Shown here in pieces: positions 24,814 to 33,166 of a DNA stretch of 44,623 bases. The translations under genes and the position numbers were made by a program. Source of the stretch: Rhodospirillaceae bacterium. Its GTDB lineage: Bacteria; Pseudomonadota; Alphaproteobacteria; SHVZ01. Location of the stretch: NCBI GenBank assembly GCA_016792585.1, contig JAEULB010000155.1, forward strand, positions 1 to 44,623, in the 5' to 3' direction. The notes below the pieces were generated by a model. The model was not told the origin of the DNA and made no database searches. It saw only the letters and a program-made list of their open reading frames with translations. Position 1 is the first letter of the stretch. Each line of letters begins with the position of its first letter.

Positions 24814-24835
24814 GAGGTTAGCAGAGAGAGGTTAA
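24814..24835. repeat. Short direct repeat GAGGTTA in front of the hybrid kinase
   Basis: GAGGTTAG (24814-24821) and GAGGTTAA (24828-24835), offset by 14 bases, in the 78-base gap between the MarR gene and the hybrid kinase. It could be a regulator site for the kinase gene (minus strand). The evidence is weak. Confidence 0.3.
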
Positions 24836-24856
24836 CGCCGCCCTAGGATGCAGGCT

Positions 24857-25372
24857 TCAGCCGGCCTTCGATCCGTCGAGACGGGCCAGGATCTTGCGGC
24901 GCTCGGTCTCGTCGATGAGGCCGAGCAGAACCTTGCGATACCCGGCGACGGCTTCGGCGCCGGCGTCGCGGTAGGCGCGGGCGATGCGCTCGCGCTGCGT
25001 GCGGGTGAGCTGGCGCTCCAGCTCCTTGCCCTTGTCGGTGAGCTCGAGCAGTCGCTGGCGGCGGTCGCGCTTGCCGGGACGCTGCTGGATGTAGCCTTCG
25101 CGGACGAGCTGGCTCAGCACGCGCGACAGGCTCTGCTTGGTGATCTTGAGGATCGCCAGCAGTTCCGAGACGGTGATGCCGGCGTGCCGGCCGACGAAGT
25201 AGATCGCCCGGTGGTGCGCGCGGCCGAGGCCCAGCCTGGCGAGGATCGCGTCGGGCTCCCCGGTGAAATCCCGGTAGGCGTAGAACAGCAGCTCGATGCC
25301 CTGCCTCAGGTCCTCGTCGCGGAGGAAAAGCGGGTTCGCGGCCAGTTTCGCTGGGGAAATTACGTCAGCCAT
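24857..25372 (-). CDS. MarR-family transcriptional regulator (PetP-like)
   Basis: 171-aa winged-helix regulator. The DNA-binding region is VSELLAILKITKQSLSRVLSQLVREG with a wing IQQRPGKRDRRQRLLELTDKGKE; the conserved N-terminus LRQGIELLFYAYRDFTGEPD identifies the PetP-like branch rather than classic MarR. It is divergent from ilvE across 72 bases, with an OmpR-type system nearby, the neighbourhood expected of PetP. A possible -10 (GATATA at 25380-25385 on the minus strand) ends 7 bases before the ATG, another hint of a very short leader, and adjoins the -35 candidate of ilvE, so PetP binding there could affect both genes. Confidence 0.9.
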   Translation of the reverse strand: MADVISPAKLAANPLFLRDEDLRQGIELLFYAYRDFTGEPDAILARLGLGRAHHRAIYFVGRHAGITVSELLAILKITKQSLSRVLSQLVREGYIQQRPGKRDRRQRLLELTDKGKELERQLTRTQRERIARAYRDAGAEAVAGYRKVLLGLIDETERRKILARLDGSKAG

Positions 25373-25373
25373 A

Positions 25374-25402
25374 TTGACCTATATCGGGGCAGGTGTTATC
25401 GG
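25374..25402 (+). promoter_or_regulatory. Possible ilvE promoter
   Basis: -35 TTGACC (25374-25379), 17-base spacer, weak -10 TATCGG (25397-25402), about 42 bases before the ilvE ATG. The -35 is good and the -10 is poor. Confidence 0.35.
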
Positions 25403-25444
25403 TCCTGGGTCTGGAACGAAACTTTCTGACCCAAAGGTGACGCG

Positions 25445-26338
25445 ATGTCCACGACGACGCCGGCCCTGATCCCCTTCGACGACCGCGACGGCTTCATCTG
25501 GTTCGATGGCAGGCTGACCCCCTGGCGGGACGCGAAGGTGCATGCGCTGACCCATGCGCTGCACTACGCCTCGGCCGTATTCGAGGGCGAGCGGGCCTAT
25601 TCGGGGATGATCTTCAAGTCGCGCGAGCATTCGGAGCGGCTGAAGAAGTCGGCCGAGATCCTGGACTTCGAGATCCCCTACACGGTCGAGGAGATCGACC
25701 GCGCCAAGGCCGAGACCCTGAAGGCGAACAACCTGACCGACGGCTATCTGCGTCCGATCGCCTGGCGCGGCTCGGAGATGATGGGCGTCGCCGCCCAGGC
25801 CAACCGGATCCATCTGGCGATCGCCGCCTGGGCATGGCCGTCCTACTTCTCGCCCGAGCTTCGCGCGAAGGGCATCCGGCTCTGCATGGCGAAGTATCGC
25901 CGGCCGGCGCCCGACACCGCGCCGACCGCGAGCAAGGCCGCCGGCCTCTACATGATCTGCACGATCTCGAAGCACGAGGCCGAGCGGGCGGGCTATCAGG
26001 ACGCGATGATGCTCGACTATCGCGGCCAGATCGCGGAAGCGACCGGCGCCAACGTGTTCTTCGTCATGAACGGCGAGATCCACACGCCCAAGCCCGACTG
26101 CTTCCTCGACGGCATCACGCGCAAGACCGTGATGGACCTGGCGCGGGCGCGTCAGCTCAAGGTGATCGAGCGCGCGATCATGCCGGAGGAGATGGCCAAC
26201 GCGAGCGAGTGCTTCCTCACCGGCACCGCGGCGGAGATCACGCCAGTCGGCGAGATCGACCGCTACAAGTTCACGCCCGGCAAGGTCACCCAGGCCCTCT
26301 GGGACGACTTCCAGGATCTTGTGCGTAAGCCCGTATAG
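25445..26338 (+). CDS. ilvE: Branched-chain amino acid aminotransferase
   Basis: PLP fold-type IV aminotransferase for leucine, isoleucine and valine synthesis and breakdown, cytoplasmic. Family motifs: the N-terminal ALHYASAVFEGERAY, YLRPIAWRG, the PLP-lysine candidate in PTASKAAGLYM, the PLP-phosphate and cofactor loop around QIAEATGANVFFV, and TGTAAEITPV near the C-terminus. At 297 aa it is full length. GAAACTTTCTGACCCAAAGGTGACGCG precedes the ATG, with AAAGG about 8 bases away. It is divergent from the PetP-like regulator, a stable alphaproteobacterial arrangement. Confidence 0.96.
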   Translation: MSTTTPALIPFDDRDGFIWFDGRLTPWRDAKVHALTHALHYASAVFEGERAYSGMIFKSREHSERLKKSAEILDFEIPYTVEEIDRAKAETLKANNLTDGYLRPIAWRGSEMMGVAAQANRIHLAIAAWAWPSYFSPELRAKGIRLCMAKYRRPAPDTAPTASKAAGLYMICTISKHEAERAGYQDAMMLDYRGQIAEATGANVFFVMNGEIHTPKPDCFLDGITRKTVMDLARARQLKVIERAIMPEEMANASECFLTGTAAEITPVGEIDRYKFTPGKVTQALWDDFQDLVRKPV

Positions 26339-26341
26339 GCG

Positions 26342-26782
26342 TCAGGAGGCCTTCCTGACCTTCTGCCCGGCCTCGCCCGTCTGCGGGGTCATCCGGTCGT
26401 GGGCCTTGAAGAACGATCGTGCGCGCTCGAGGATCTCGCCGTCCGACGGATGGTCGGCGGCCTCGACCGCGGCGATCCGTCCGACGAAGCGCTTCTCGTG
26501 CTCTTCGACATGGCGCTGCAGATCGGTCTTGGCGAGACCCGGGCCCATGATCATCCACACCTGCGCCGGCTCCAGCGCCTTCACGATCGCCTCGTAGTAG
26601 CGCCGGTCCTCCGCCGTCTTCTTGCCGGTCTTCGGTCCCGGATCGTGGGTGTGGTCCTGACGCTTGATCAGGCTGTTCGGACCTTCGGCGTGGATCGTCT
26701 GCGCCTGGGTTTCCTCGGCATTGAAATGATGGATGCGGGCGCGCTCGTGATCGAGCCAGACGACGGCGTGGTAGTGGCTCAT
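26342..26782 (-). CDS. eRF1-like 'translational machinery' domain protein
   Basis: 146-aa protein of the family annotated as translational machinery proteins, related in fold to the middle domain of eRF1/Pelota. The family start MSHYHAVVWLDHERARIHHF is plain. Other parts are a charged stretch with DPGPKTGKKTAED, then VWMIMGPGLAKTDLQRHV and a long helical end. The molecular role is not established. The start ATG 26782 has AAGGA about 8 bases upstream; a longer in-frame start at 26818 is less likely. It lies downstream of dnaA on the same strand but behind a strong terminator, so it should have its own promoter, which I could not place. It converges on ilvE with 3 bases between. Confidence 0.75.
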   Translation of the reverse strand: MSHYHAVVWLDHERARIHHFNAEETQAQTIHAEGPNSLIKRQDHTHDPGPKTGKKTAEDRRYYEAIVKALEPAQVWMIMGPGLAKTDLQRHVEEHEKRFVGRIAAVEAADHPSDGEILERARSFFKAHDRMTPQTGEAGQKVRKAS

Positions 26783-26876
26783 CGCTGATTCCTTGAGGCT
26801 TGGGGCTCTAAGATTCAACGTGATACCGCGGGTGCCGGTTGACTAGGTCTCGGCTTGCAAAAAAACCGGGGCCCAT

Positions 26877-26910
26877 AAAAAAGCGGGCGGCTCCTTGGGG
26901 AACCGCCCGC
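26877..26910 (-). terminator. Intrinsic terminator of dnaA
   Basis: On the minus strand: stem GCGGGCGGTTCC / GGAGCCGCCCGC (one mismatch in 12), 4-base loop, then TTTTTT (26877-26882). It begins 28 bases after the dnaA stop. This is the clearest Rho-independent terminator in the window. Confidence 0.9.
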
Positions 26911-26938
26911 CCGGGCCACGTCCACCCCCGAACAACCC

Positions 26939-28393
26939 TTACGTTTCCAGCATCCGCCGCAGCAGCTCGACGCTCTCGGCGAAGCCGCGATCGATCTGGC
27001 GCAGCTCCTCGACCTTCTTCACGGCGTGCATCACGGTGGTGTGGTCGCGCCCGCCGAACTTGCGGCCGATCTCGGGCAGCGAGCGCTGGGTCAGCTGCTT
27101 GGCGAGGTACATCGCGACCTGTCGCGGACGCGCCACGGCGCGGGCGCGCCGCGCCGAATGCATGTCGGCGACGCGGATGTTGAAGTGCTCGGCGACGCGT
27201 TTCTGGATCTCCTCGATCGTGACCCGGCGGTCGTTGGCGCGCAGCAGGTCCTGCAGCAGCTCCTGGGTCGACTCCAGCGAGATCTCGCGGCCGACCAGCG
27301 TCGCATGCGCGATGATGCGGGTCAGCGCGCCTTCGAGCTCGCGGACGTTCGAGGTGATCTTGTGCGCGAGGAACTCCAGCACCTTGGACGGCACACGCAC
27401 GCCCTGGTTCTCGGCCTTCGACTGGAGGATGCCGAGGCGAAGCTCGTAGGTGGTCGGGTGCAGGTCGGCGACCAGGCCCCATCCCAGGCGCGAGCGCAGA
27501 CGCTCTTCCAGGCCCTCGAGATCGGAGGGCGACTTGTCGGCGGAGATCACGACCTGGCGGTTCTGGTCCACCAGGGCGTTGAAGGTGTGGAAGAACTCCT
27601 CCTGCGTGGAATCCTTGCCAGAGATGAACTGCACATCGTCGATCATCAGCACGTCGACGGAGCGGAACTGCTCCTTGAACGCCATCGTGTCCTTGTACCG
27701 AAGCGCCCGGATGAACTGGTACATGAACTTCTCGGCCGAGAGGTACAGCACCCGGCGCGAGGGATGGCGCTCGAGGATCGCCCAGGCGATCGCGTGCATC
27801 AGGTGGGTCTTGCCGAGGCCGACGCCGCCATAGAGAAACAGCGGGTTGAACGGCACCGTGGTCGACTCCGCGACCCGGCGGGCGGCATGGAATGCCAGCT
27901 CGTTCGGCTTGCCGACGACGAAGTTCTGGAAGGTGAAGCGGGCGTCGAGCCCGGTCGCCGGGTCGAGCCGGTCGTTCTGCGGGCCGGGCTCGGCGGTCGG
28001 CTCGGCAGTCTCGCGAATGGCGGGAGCGCTGGGGCGCGGCATCGCGGCGCGGCCGGGGGCCGGCGGCGGCACCGGCGCCTGCATCGGCACCGGCGTGACC
28101 TTGCCGACGACGAGGTCGATCGCCTTGATCTCGGGGTTCTCGGCGGCCAGCAGCGCCAGGATGCGGTCGGCGTAGTTGCTCTTGACCCAGTCGCGCATGA
28201 AGCGCGTCGGCACGGAAAAGATCATCGTGCCCGAGCGGAGATCGCCGAAAGAGATCAACTTGAACCAGCTGCGGAAGGTGCCCTCGCCATACTCGGCGCG
28301 CAGCCGCTCGCGAACCTTGGTCCACTCGCGCGGCTCATGCCCCGATGCGGGGCTGGCCCCTTGGCCCGCCTTGGCTCCGACCGATTGAACCAC
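26939..28393 (-). CDS. dnaA: Chromosomal replication initiator protein DnaA
   Basis: AAA+ initiator that binds DnaA boxes and melts the origin. Domain I (WTKVRERLRAEYGEGTFRSWF), a Pro/Ala-rich linker (about residues 90-150), the AAA+ domain with Walker A GGVGLGKTH (Lys195) and Walker B DVLMIDDVQF, and domain IV with the signature GGRDHTTVMHAVKKVEEL. At 484 aa it is full length. The start is GTG 28393 with a run of five G about 10-14 bases upstream; the frame has no ATG nearby that keeps domain I whole. It is transcribed away from rpsT and ends at a strong terminator. Confidence 0.97.
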   Translation of the reverse strand: MVQSVGAKAGQGASPASGHEPREWTKVRERLRAEYGEGTFRSWFKLISFGDLRSGTMIFSVPTRFMRDWVKSNYADRILALLAAENPEIKAIDLVVGKVTPVPMQAPVPPPAPGRAAMPRPSAPAIRETAEPTAEPGPQNDRLDPATGLDARFTFQNFVVGKPNELAFHAARRVAESTTVPFNPLFLYGGVGLGKTHLMHAIAWAILERHPSRRVLYLSAEKFMYQFIRALRYKDTMAFKEQFRSVDVLMIDDVQFISGKDSTQEEFFHTFNALVDQNRQVVISADKSPSDLEGLEERLRSRLGWGLVADLHPTTYELRLGILQSKAENQGVRVPSKVLEFLAHKITSNVRELEGALTRIIAHATLVGREISLESTQELLQDLLRANDRRVTIEEIQKRVAEHFNIRVADMHSARRARAVARPRQVAMYLAKQLTQRSLPEIGRKFGGRDHTTVMHAVKKVEELRQIDRGFAESVELLRRMLET

Positions 28394-28773
28394 GCCGTGA
28401 TGCCCCCGCGACAGAAGCCGTTACTCCGCGTTGGAACCCGCGGATTTCCTTGGTTTCCAAATAATGAATTCGCCGTCCCTAAAAGAGGGTGGCCACGTGA
28501 CAAATTTTTTACTGTCTAGGCCCGGCGATTTACTTGTTTGTTCGGGAGCTTAACTTGGATTTGGCCTGGAATTCAAGTTATCGGCCTCCCGTTGTTCGTT
28601 GACATGCAACATTAGCCATCGCGATCAACCAAGGCAACGCGTCCGAAAAGAGAACGGCGGATTTTTCGCGACGTGGCATCGCCGCCACATGTTTCTTCAA
28701 TCACGCAGACCGACGATGCCGCGTTTGGAGCAACGCGACTTGAACGACGACGACGAGACGAAAGTAGAAGAGT
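28394..28773. other. 380-base intergenic region upstream of dnaA; no gene seen
   Basis: Noticeably more AT-rich than its surroundings, especially 28450-28580. I looked for DnaA boxes (TTATCCACA and close variants) on both strands and found none convincing, so I do not call an origin. Overlapping palindromes GTGGCCAC (28489-28496) and CACGTG (28494-28499) lie next to a T6 tract and about 100 bases before the dnaA GTG, where an operator could sit. On the minus strand TTGTCA (28498-28503) is a possible dnaA -35 without a good -10. On the plus strand TTGACA (28599-28604) has no matching -10 and no gene to serve. Confidence 0.5.
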
Positions 28774-29037
28774 TTAGCCGAGCGCCTTGATGCGCTTGGA
28801 CAGGCGCGAGATCTTGCGGGCGATGGTGTTCTTGTGAACGGTGCCCTTGTTCACGCCGGCCTGCAGAACAGGCTGTGCTTCCTTCAAGGCAGCCTGCGCG
28901 GCCTTCTTATCACCGGATGCGATGGCATCCTCGACCTTCTTGACGTAAGTGCGCACGCGACTCGTCCGCGCGCGGTTGATCACGTAGCGTCGCTGCGTCT
29001 TGCGCGCAGCCTTCTCGGCCGACTTGGTATTCGCCAT
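28774..29037 (-). CDS. rpsT: 30S ribosomal protein S20
   Basis: 87-aa, highly basic ribosomal protein that binds 16S rRNA in the small subunit. It starts [17 protein letters not shown], as S20 does, and ends in [27 protein letters not shown] lies about 10 bases before ATG 29037. A near-consensus promoter lies 43 bases upstream and there is no obvious terminator after the stop, so some transcripts could enter the dnaA leader. The gene is always near dnaA in many alphaproteobacteria. Confidence 0.98.
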   Translation of the reverse strand: MANTKSAEKAARKTQRRYVINRARTSRVRTYVKKVEDAIASGDKKAAQAALKEAQPVLQAGVNKGTVHKNTIARKISRLSKRIKALG

Positions 29038-29079
29038 CGCCTGAAACCTTGAATCCAGCGGGTTCTCGAAAGAGGCGGC

Positions 29080-29108
29080 GTTATAGGAGGCCCGACACCC
29101 CCCGTCAA
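29080..29108 (-). promoter_or_regulatory. sigma70 promoter of rpsT
   Basis: On the minus strand: -35 TTGACG (29103-29108), 17-base spacer, -10 TATAAC (29080-29085). Both boxes match consensus at five of six positions with ideal spacing. The start point should be near 29073, giving a leader of about 36 bases. It lies wholly in the gap after the echA stop, so rpsT is transcribed independently. Confidence 0.85.
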
Positions 29109-29120
29109 GCCGCAGAAAGC

Positions 29121-29897
29121 CTAGCGATCCTTGAACTTCGGCGGCCGCTTCTCGGCGAAGGCGCTCATGCCCTCTTTCTGGTCCTCGGTCCCGAAGGTCG
29201 AGTGGAAGAGCCGGCGCTCGAAGCGGATGCCCTCGGCCAGCGTGGTCTCGTAGCCCCGGTTGACCGCCTCCTTGGCCATCATCACGACCGGCAGCGACAA
29301 TGACGCGATCTTCTCGGCGGCCTTCATCGCCTCGCCCATCAGCTCGGACACCGGCACGACCCGGCTGACGAGGCCGCAGCGCTCGGCCTCGGCCGCGTCC
29401 ATCATCCGGCCGGTCAGGCACATGTCCATCGCCTTGGACTTGCCGATATAACGAGCAAGCCGCTGGGTCCCGCCCGAACCCGGGATGGTGCCGATCGTGA
29501 TCTCGGGCTGGCCGAACTTGGCGTTGTCGGCGCAGATGATGAAGTCGCACATCATCGCGGTCTCGCAGCCGCCGCCGAGCGCATATCCCGCCACCGCGGC
29601 GATGATCGGCTTCCGGACCTTCGAGATCTGCTCCCAGGTCGCGGTGATGAAGTCCGTCTTGTAGACGTCCATGAAGGAGCGGTCCTTCATCTCCTTGATG
29701 TCGGCGCCGGCGGCGAAGGCCTTCTCGCTGCCGGTCAGGATCAGGCAGCGGACGCTCTCGTCGGCATCGAGCTCGGCGAGGCACTGGCTCAGCTCGGCCA
29801 TCAGCTTGCCGTTCAGCGCATTCAGCGCCTGCGGGCGGTTGTAGCGGACGACGGCGACGCCGCCGGTCTTCTCGACCAGGATGTTCTCGAAGGCCAT
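29121..29897 (-). CDS. echA: Enoyl-CoA hydratase
   Basis: Crotonase-fold enzyme that hydrates trans-2-enoyl-CoA in fatty acid beta-oxidation. Oxyanion-hole and active-site segments are present: [30 protein letters not shown] with the first catalytic Glu, and [19 protein letters not shown] with the second. The end, [15 protein letters not shown], is typical of the short-chain hydratase branch. At 258 aa it is full length. It lies between mutM and rpsT as in many alphaproteobacteria; there is no functional link to those genes. Confidence 0.96.
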   Translation of the reverse strand: MAFENILVEKTGGVAVVRYNRPQALNALNGKLMAELSQCLAELDADESVRCLILTGSEKAFAAGADIKEMKDRSFMDVYKTDFITATWEQISKVRKPIIAAVAGYALGGGCETAMMCDFIICADNAKFGQPEITIGTIPGSGGTQRLARYIGKSKAMDMCLTGRMMDAAEAERCGLVSRVVPVSELMGEAMKAAEKIASLSLPVVMMAKEAVNRGYETTLAEGIRFERRLFHSTFGTEDQKEGMSAFAEKRPPKFKDR

Positions 29898-29932
29898 GGC
29901 AGTTCTCTTCGGTTGGGAGGGCGCCTCTTAGC

Positions 29933-30763
29933 CTAGCGCTGGCATTTCGCACAATAGAAGGTCGACCGCCCGGATTGCACCAGATGCCGGATGCCGGTCT
30001 TCGATCGGCAGACGGGACAAGGCTTCCCGTCTTTCCCATAGACTTTGAAATTATGCTGGAAGTATCCGAGCTCGCCCGAGGTCTGGCGATGGTCGCGAAG
30101 ACTTGAGCCGCCGGACTTGATCGCCTCGTTGAGGACGGCCTTCACCGCCGCCATCAGCTTCTCGGCGCGCTCGCCCTGGACGGTGCCGGCCTTCCGCGTC
30201 GGCGAGATGCCGGCGCGGAACAGAGCCTCGCTCGCATAGATGTTGCCGATGCCGGCGACGACCCGCTGGTCCAGCAGCGCTGCCTTGATCGGCGCCGCCT
30301 TGCCTTTCAGGCGAGCGGCAAGCGCCCGTCCGTCGAAGGCGGCATCCAGCGGCTCAGGCCCGATGTCCTTGATCAGCGGATGCGCCTCGGTCTCGCCGGC
30401 GGCGATCAGGTCCATGACGCCGAAGCGCCGCGCGTCGTTGAAGCGGACGACCGTGCCGTCCTCGGCGCCGATCACGACATGGTCGTGGGCGTCCAGCTCG
30501 TTGGGCCATCCTTGGCCGACCAGCATCCGCCCCGACATGCCGAGATGGATCAGCCAGTCCTCATCCGAGTCGAGGCCGAGCAGCAGGTACTTGGCGCGGC
30601 GGCGGAACGACGCGATGCGGCGGCCCCTGAGGCGCTCGGCGAAGCGCTCGGGGAAGGGACGGCGCAGGTCCGGGCGACGGACCTCGACGCGCGAGAGGCG
30701 CTTTCCCTCCAGCGCCATCGCCAGGCCACGGCGGACGGTCTCGACCTCGGGAAGCTCGGGCAT
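29933..30763 (-). CDS. mutM: Formamidopyrimidine-DNA glycosylase
   Basis: Bifunctional glycosylase/AP lyase that removes 8-oxoguanine and FAPy. The catalytic N-terminus is Met-Pro-Glu-Leu-Pro-Glu (Pro2 attacks after Met removal; Glu3). Other marks are the Lys in RRRAKYLLL, the helix-two-turn-helix [18 protein letters not shown], and the C-terminal zinc finger with cysteines in CPVCRSK and CAKCQ. At 276 aa it is full length. The ATG 30763 is fixed because the family needs PELPE right after Met. It is divergent from ubiE, 45 bases apart. Confidence 0.98.
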   Translation of the reverse strand: MPELPEVETVRRGLAMALEGKRLSRVEVRRPDLRRPFPERFAERLRGRRIASFRRRAKYLLLGLDSDEDWLIHLGMSGRMLVGQGWPNELDAHDHVVIGAEDGTVVRFNDARRFGVMDLIAAGETEAHPLIKDIGPEPLDAAFDGRALAARLKGKAAPIKAALLDQRVVAGIGNIYASEALFRAGISPTRKAGTVQGERAEKLMAAVKAVLNEAIKSGGSSLRDHRQTSGELGYFQHNFKVYGKDGKPCPVCRSKTGIRHLVQSGRSTFYCAKCQR

Positions 30764-30808
30764 GGCGCGAAGGTAGCGGAGCCCGGCGGGCGCCGCTATG
30801 GTCCGCGC

Positions 30809-31546
30809 ATGTCGGAAACCGCCTCCTTCGGATATCGCGAGGTACCGGCCGAGGCCAAGGCCGGGCTGGTGCAGGATCTGTTCACCCAGGTCGCCGGCCG
30901 CTACGACCTGATGAACGACCTGATGAGCCTCGGCATCCACCGCCTGTGGAAGGCGGAGATGGTCGACTGGCTGCGCGTCAGGCCGGGCCTCAGGGTCGTC
31001 GATGTCGCTGGCGGCACCGGCGACATCGCGCGCGCGGTGATGTCCGCGGGCGCCGGCTCGGTCACCGTCGTCGACCTGACGCCGGCGATGCTGGCCGAGG
31101 GACGGGCGCGGTCGCTGGATGCCGGCCGGCCCGAGGGCATCGAATGGGTCGCCGGCAATGCCGAGGCGCTGCCGCTGCCGGATCGTTCCTTCGATGCCTA
31201 TACGGTCGCCTTCGGGCTCCGCAACGTGACCCATCTCGACCGGGCGCTGGCCGAGGCGAGGCGCGTGCTGAAGCCTGGCGGCCGCCTGATCGTGCTCGAG
31301 TTCGCACCCCGGGCGGCGGCGGGACTCAACGACATCTACGATCTCTATTCCTTCTCGGTGCTGCCATGGCTCGGCGAGAAGGTCGCCGGCGACCGCGACG
31401 CCTATGTCTATCTCGCTGAGAGCATCCGCCGCTTCCCCGATCCGGAGATGCTGGCACGGATGATCCGCAAGGCCGGCTTCGGCGGCCATCGCCACCGCTC
31501 GCTGAGCCTGGGCATCGCCCAGCTCCATGGCGCCACCCGTCTTTAA
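30809..31546 (+). CDS. ubiE: Ubiquinone/menaquinone methyltransferase UbiE
   Basis: SAM-dependent C-methyltransferase of ubiquinone synthesis. Motif I is RVVDVAGGTGDIAR; other UbiE marks are the FGYREVPAEAKAGLVQDLF start, RYDLMNDLMSLGIHRLWK, the central AFGLRNVT, and the C-terminal KAGFGGHRHRSLSLGIAQLH. At 245 aa it is complete. No strong ribosome binding site is seen before ATG 30809. It overlaps the ubiB frame by 20 bases and heads the ubiE-ubiB-dut-rrf2 transcription unit. Confidence 0.97.
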   Translation: MSETASFGYREVPAEAKAGLVQDLFTQVAGRYDLMNDLMSLGIHRLWKAEMVDWLRVRPGLRVVDVAGGTGDIARAVMSAGAGSVTVVDLTPAMLAEGRARSLDAGRPEGIEWVAGNAEALPLPDRSFDAYTVAFGLRNVTHLDRALAEARRVLKPGGRLIVLEFAPRAAAGLNDIYDLYSFSVLPWLGEKVAGDRDAYVYLAESIRRFPDPEMLARMIRKAGFGGHRHRSLSLGIAQLHGATRL

Positions 31547-33086
31547 GATGCTGCGCGCCGGCCGCCACCTGCTTCGTCTCGCTGCGATCGCGCGCATCCT
31601 CGCCAGGCATGACGCGATGTTCTTCGCCGACCAGATCCCTGGCCTGCCTGCCTCGGCGCGGATGGGGCTCAGGCTCTTCCATCGCCAGGTCCCGGGACGG
31701 CCAGGCGAGCGGCTCGCTGCGGCGCTGGCGGCACTGGGCCCTTCGTTCATCAAGCTCGGTCAGACGCTGGCGACGCGTTCGGATCTGATCGGCGAGGAAG
31801 TCGCCGACGACCTATCGCAGCTTCAGGACCGGTTGCCGCCGTTCCCGGCCGAGATCGCGCGCGCCACTGTCGCGGCGGAGCTCGGCCAGCCCATCGACGA
31901 GCTGTTCCAGAGCTTCGAGGACGTGCCGGTCGCCGCCGCCTCGATCGCACAGGTTCACTTCGCGGTGACGACCGACGGCCGCGAGGTCGCGGTCAAGATC
32001 CTGCGCCCCGGGATCGAGGATGCCTTCGTGCGCGACCTCGACCTCTTCGCTTGGATCGCCGAGTGGGTGGCGCGCGTGGCGCCGAGCACGCGGCGCCTCA
32101 AGCCGATCGAGGTGGTCGCCACATTCGCCGAAACCGTCCGCATGGAGATGGACCTCAGGCTCGAGGGCGCGGCGGCGGCCGAGCTGAAGGAGAACTTCAA
32201 GGACGACCCGGACTTCCGCGTGCCTGCCGTCGACTGGATGCGCACGGCGCGCCGCGTGCTGACGATCGAACGGGTCTCCGGCATCCGCATCGACGACGTG
32301 TCGGCGCTGGTGGCCGCGGGCCACGATCCCGACGTGATCCTGGCCAAGTCGGCGCAGGCGTTCTTCCGCCAGGTGTTCCGCGACGGCTTCTTTCACGCCG
32401 ACATGCATCCCGGAAACATGTTCGTGACGGCGGACGGCGCGCTGGCGCCGGTCGACTTCGGCATCATGGGCCGCATCGACCGGCCGACGCGGATCTTCCT
32501 CGCAGAGATGCTGCGTGGGTTCCTCACCGGCGACTATCGCGAGGTCGCGATGGTCCATTTTCGCGCGGGATACGTTCCCAAGCACAAATCGCTCGACGCC
32601 TTCGCCCAGGCCTGCCGCTCGATCGGCGAGCCGCTGATGGGACGACCGCTCAACGAGATCTCGGTCGGCCGTCTCCTGGCGCAGCTCTTCCGCGTGACCG
32701 AGACCTTCGAGATGGAGACGCAGCCGCAGCTCCTGCTGCTGCAGAAGACGATGGTGGTGGCGGAGGGCGTGGGACGCCGGCTCAACCCGTCGGTCAACAT
32801 GTGGCAGCTGGCCGAGCCGCTGATCGCCGAGTGGATGCGCGAGAACCGCGGACCGGAAGCGCGTGTCGGCGAGCTCGTCGCCGACCTGATGCGTGCCGCC
32901 GAACGCCTGCCGCGTCTGCTCGCCGACGCCGAGGTCGCGGCGCTGACGCTCGCCGAGGGCGTGCGCCTGCATCCCGAGACGGTGCGTCAGCTCCAGACCA
33001 CGCGTCCGACCGGCGCGCATCGCGCTCTCTGGGCCTCTGTGGTGGTGCTGGCGCTCGCCGTCGCCGCTCTGGCGCTGACGCGATGA
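31527..33086 (+). CDS. ubiB: Ubiquinone biosynthesis protein UbiB (ABC1/ADCK atypical kinase)
   Basis: Atypical protein-kinase-like ATPase that supports ubiquinone production at the membrane. The KxGQ motif (IKLGQTLATRSDLI), the IAQVH loop, the catalytic-loop equivalent FFHADMHPGNMFV and the VDFGIMG metal-binding loop are present. The C-terminus has a hydrophobic anchor (ASVVVLALAVAALAL). At 519 aa it is complete. The start is uncertain: ATG 31527 overlaps ubiE by 20 bases, while ATG 31548, just after the ubiE stop, fits the family's usual beginning (LRAGRHLLRLAAIARILARHD) as well. coaBC does not follow, unlike many relatives. Confidence 0.95.
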   Translation: MAPPVFKMLRAGRHLLRLAAIARILARHDAMFFADQIPGLPASARMGLRLFHRQVPGRPGERLAAALAALGPSFIKLGQTLATRSDLIGEEVADDLSQLQDRLPPFPAEIARATVAAELGQPIDELFQSFEDVPVAAASIAQVHFAVTTDGREVAVKILRPGIEDAFVRDLDLFAWIAEWVARVAPSTRRLKPIEVVATFAETVRMEMDLRLEGAAAAELKENFKDDPDFRVPAVDWMRTARRVLTIERVSGIRIDDVSALVAAGHDPDVILAKSAQAFFRQVFRDGFFHADMHPGNMFVTADGALAPVDFGIMGRIDRPTRIFLAEMLRGFLTGDYREVAMVHFRAGYVPKHKSLDAFAQACRSIGEPLMGRPLNEISVGRLLAQLFRVTETFEMETQPQLLLLQKTMVVAEGVGRRLNPSVNMWQLAEPLIAEWMRENRGPEARVGELVADLMRAAERLPRLLADAEVAALTLAEGVRLHPETVRQLQTTRPTGAHRALWASVVVLALAVAALALTR

Positions 33087-33166
33087 CGAGTGGCAGGATG
33101 CGGGCCACGAGCGCGCCCGCGCCGAATTTCCGACGGTCGCTGACGGAGCTGAGCCTAAGTGAGTGA
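33083..33166 (+). other. Small open frame filling the ubiB-dut gap (27 codons), doubtful gene
   Basis: An ATG overlaps the ubiB stop as ATGA and the frame ends at 33166, 8 bases inside dut. The predicted 27-residue product is basic and Ser/Arg-rich with no recognised motif, and there is no ribosome binding site of its own. It could couple ubiB and dut translation by keeping ribosomes on the message, or be chance in GC-rich DNA. Confidence 0.2.

Noticed and set aside
26859..26875. A-tract followed by CCGGGGCCC as a second dnaA terminator
   Set aside because: The GC palindrome has no loop and cannot form a normal hairpin. The structure at 26877-26910 is sufficient.
28394..28773. Chromosome origin
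   Set aside because: No DnaA boxes seen. Proximity to dnaA alone is not enough, and in many alphaproteobacteria the origin is not at dnaA.
28599..28790. 63-codon frame upstream of dnaA on the plus strand
   Set aside because: TTG start, no ribosome binding site, no recognisable motif, and it runs into the 3' end of rpsT on the other strand.
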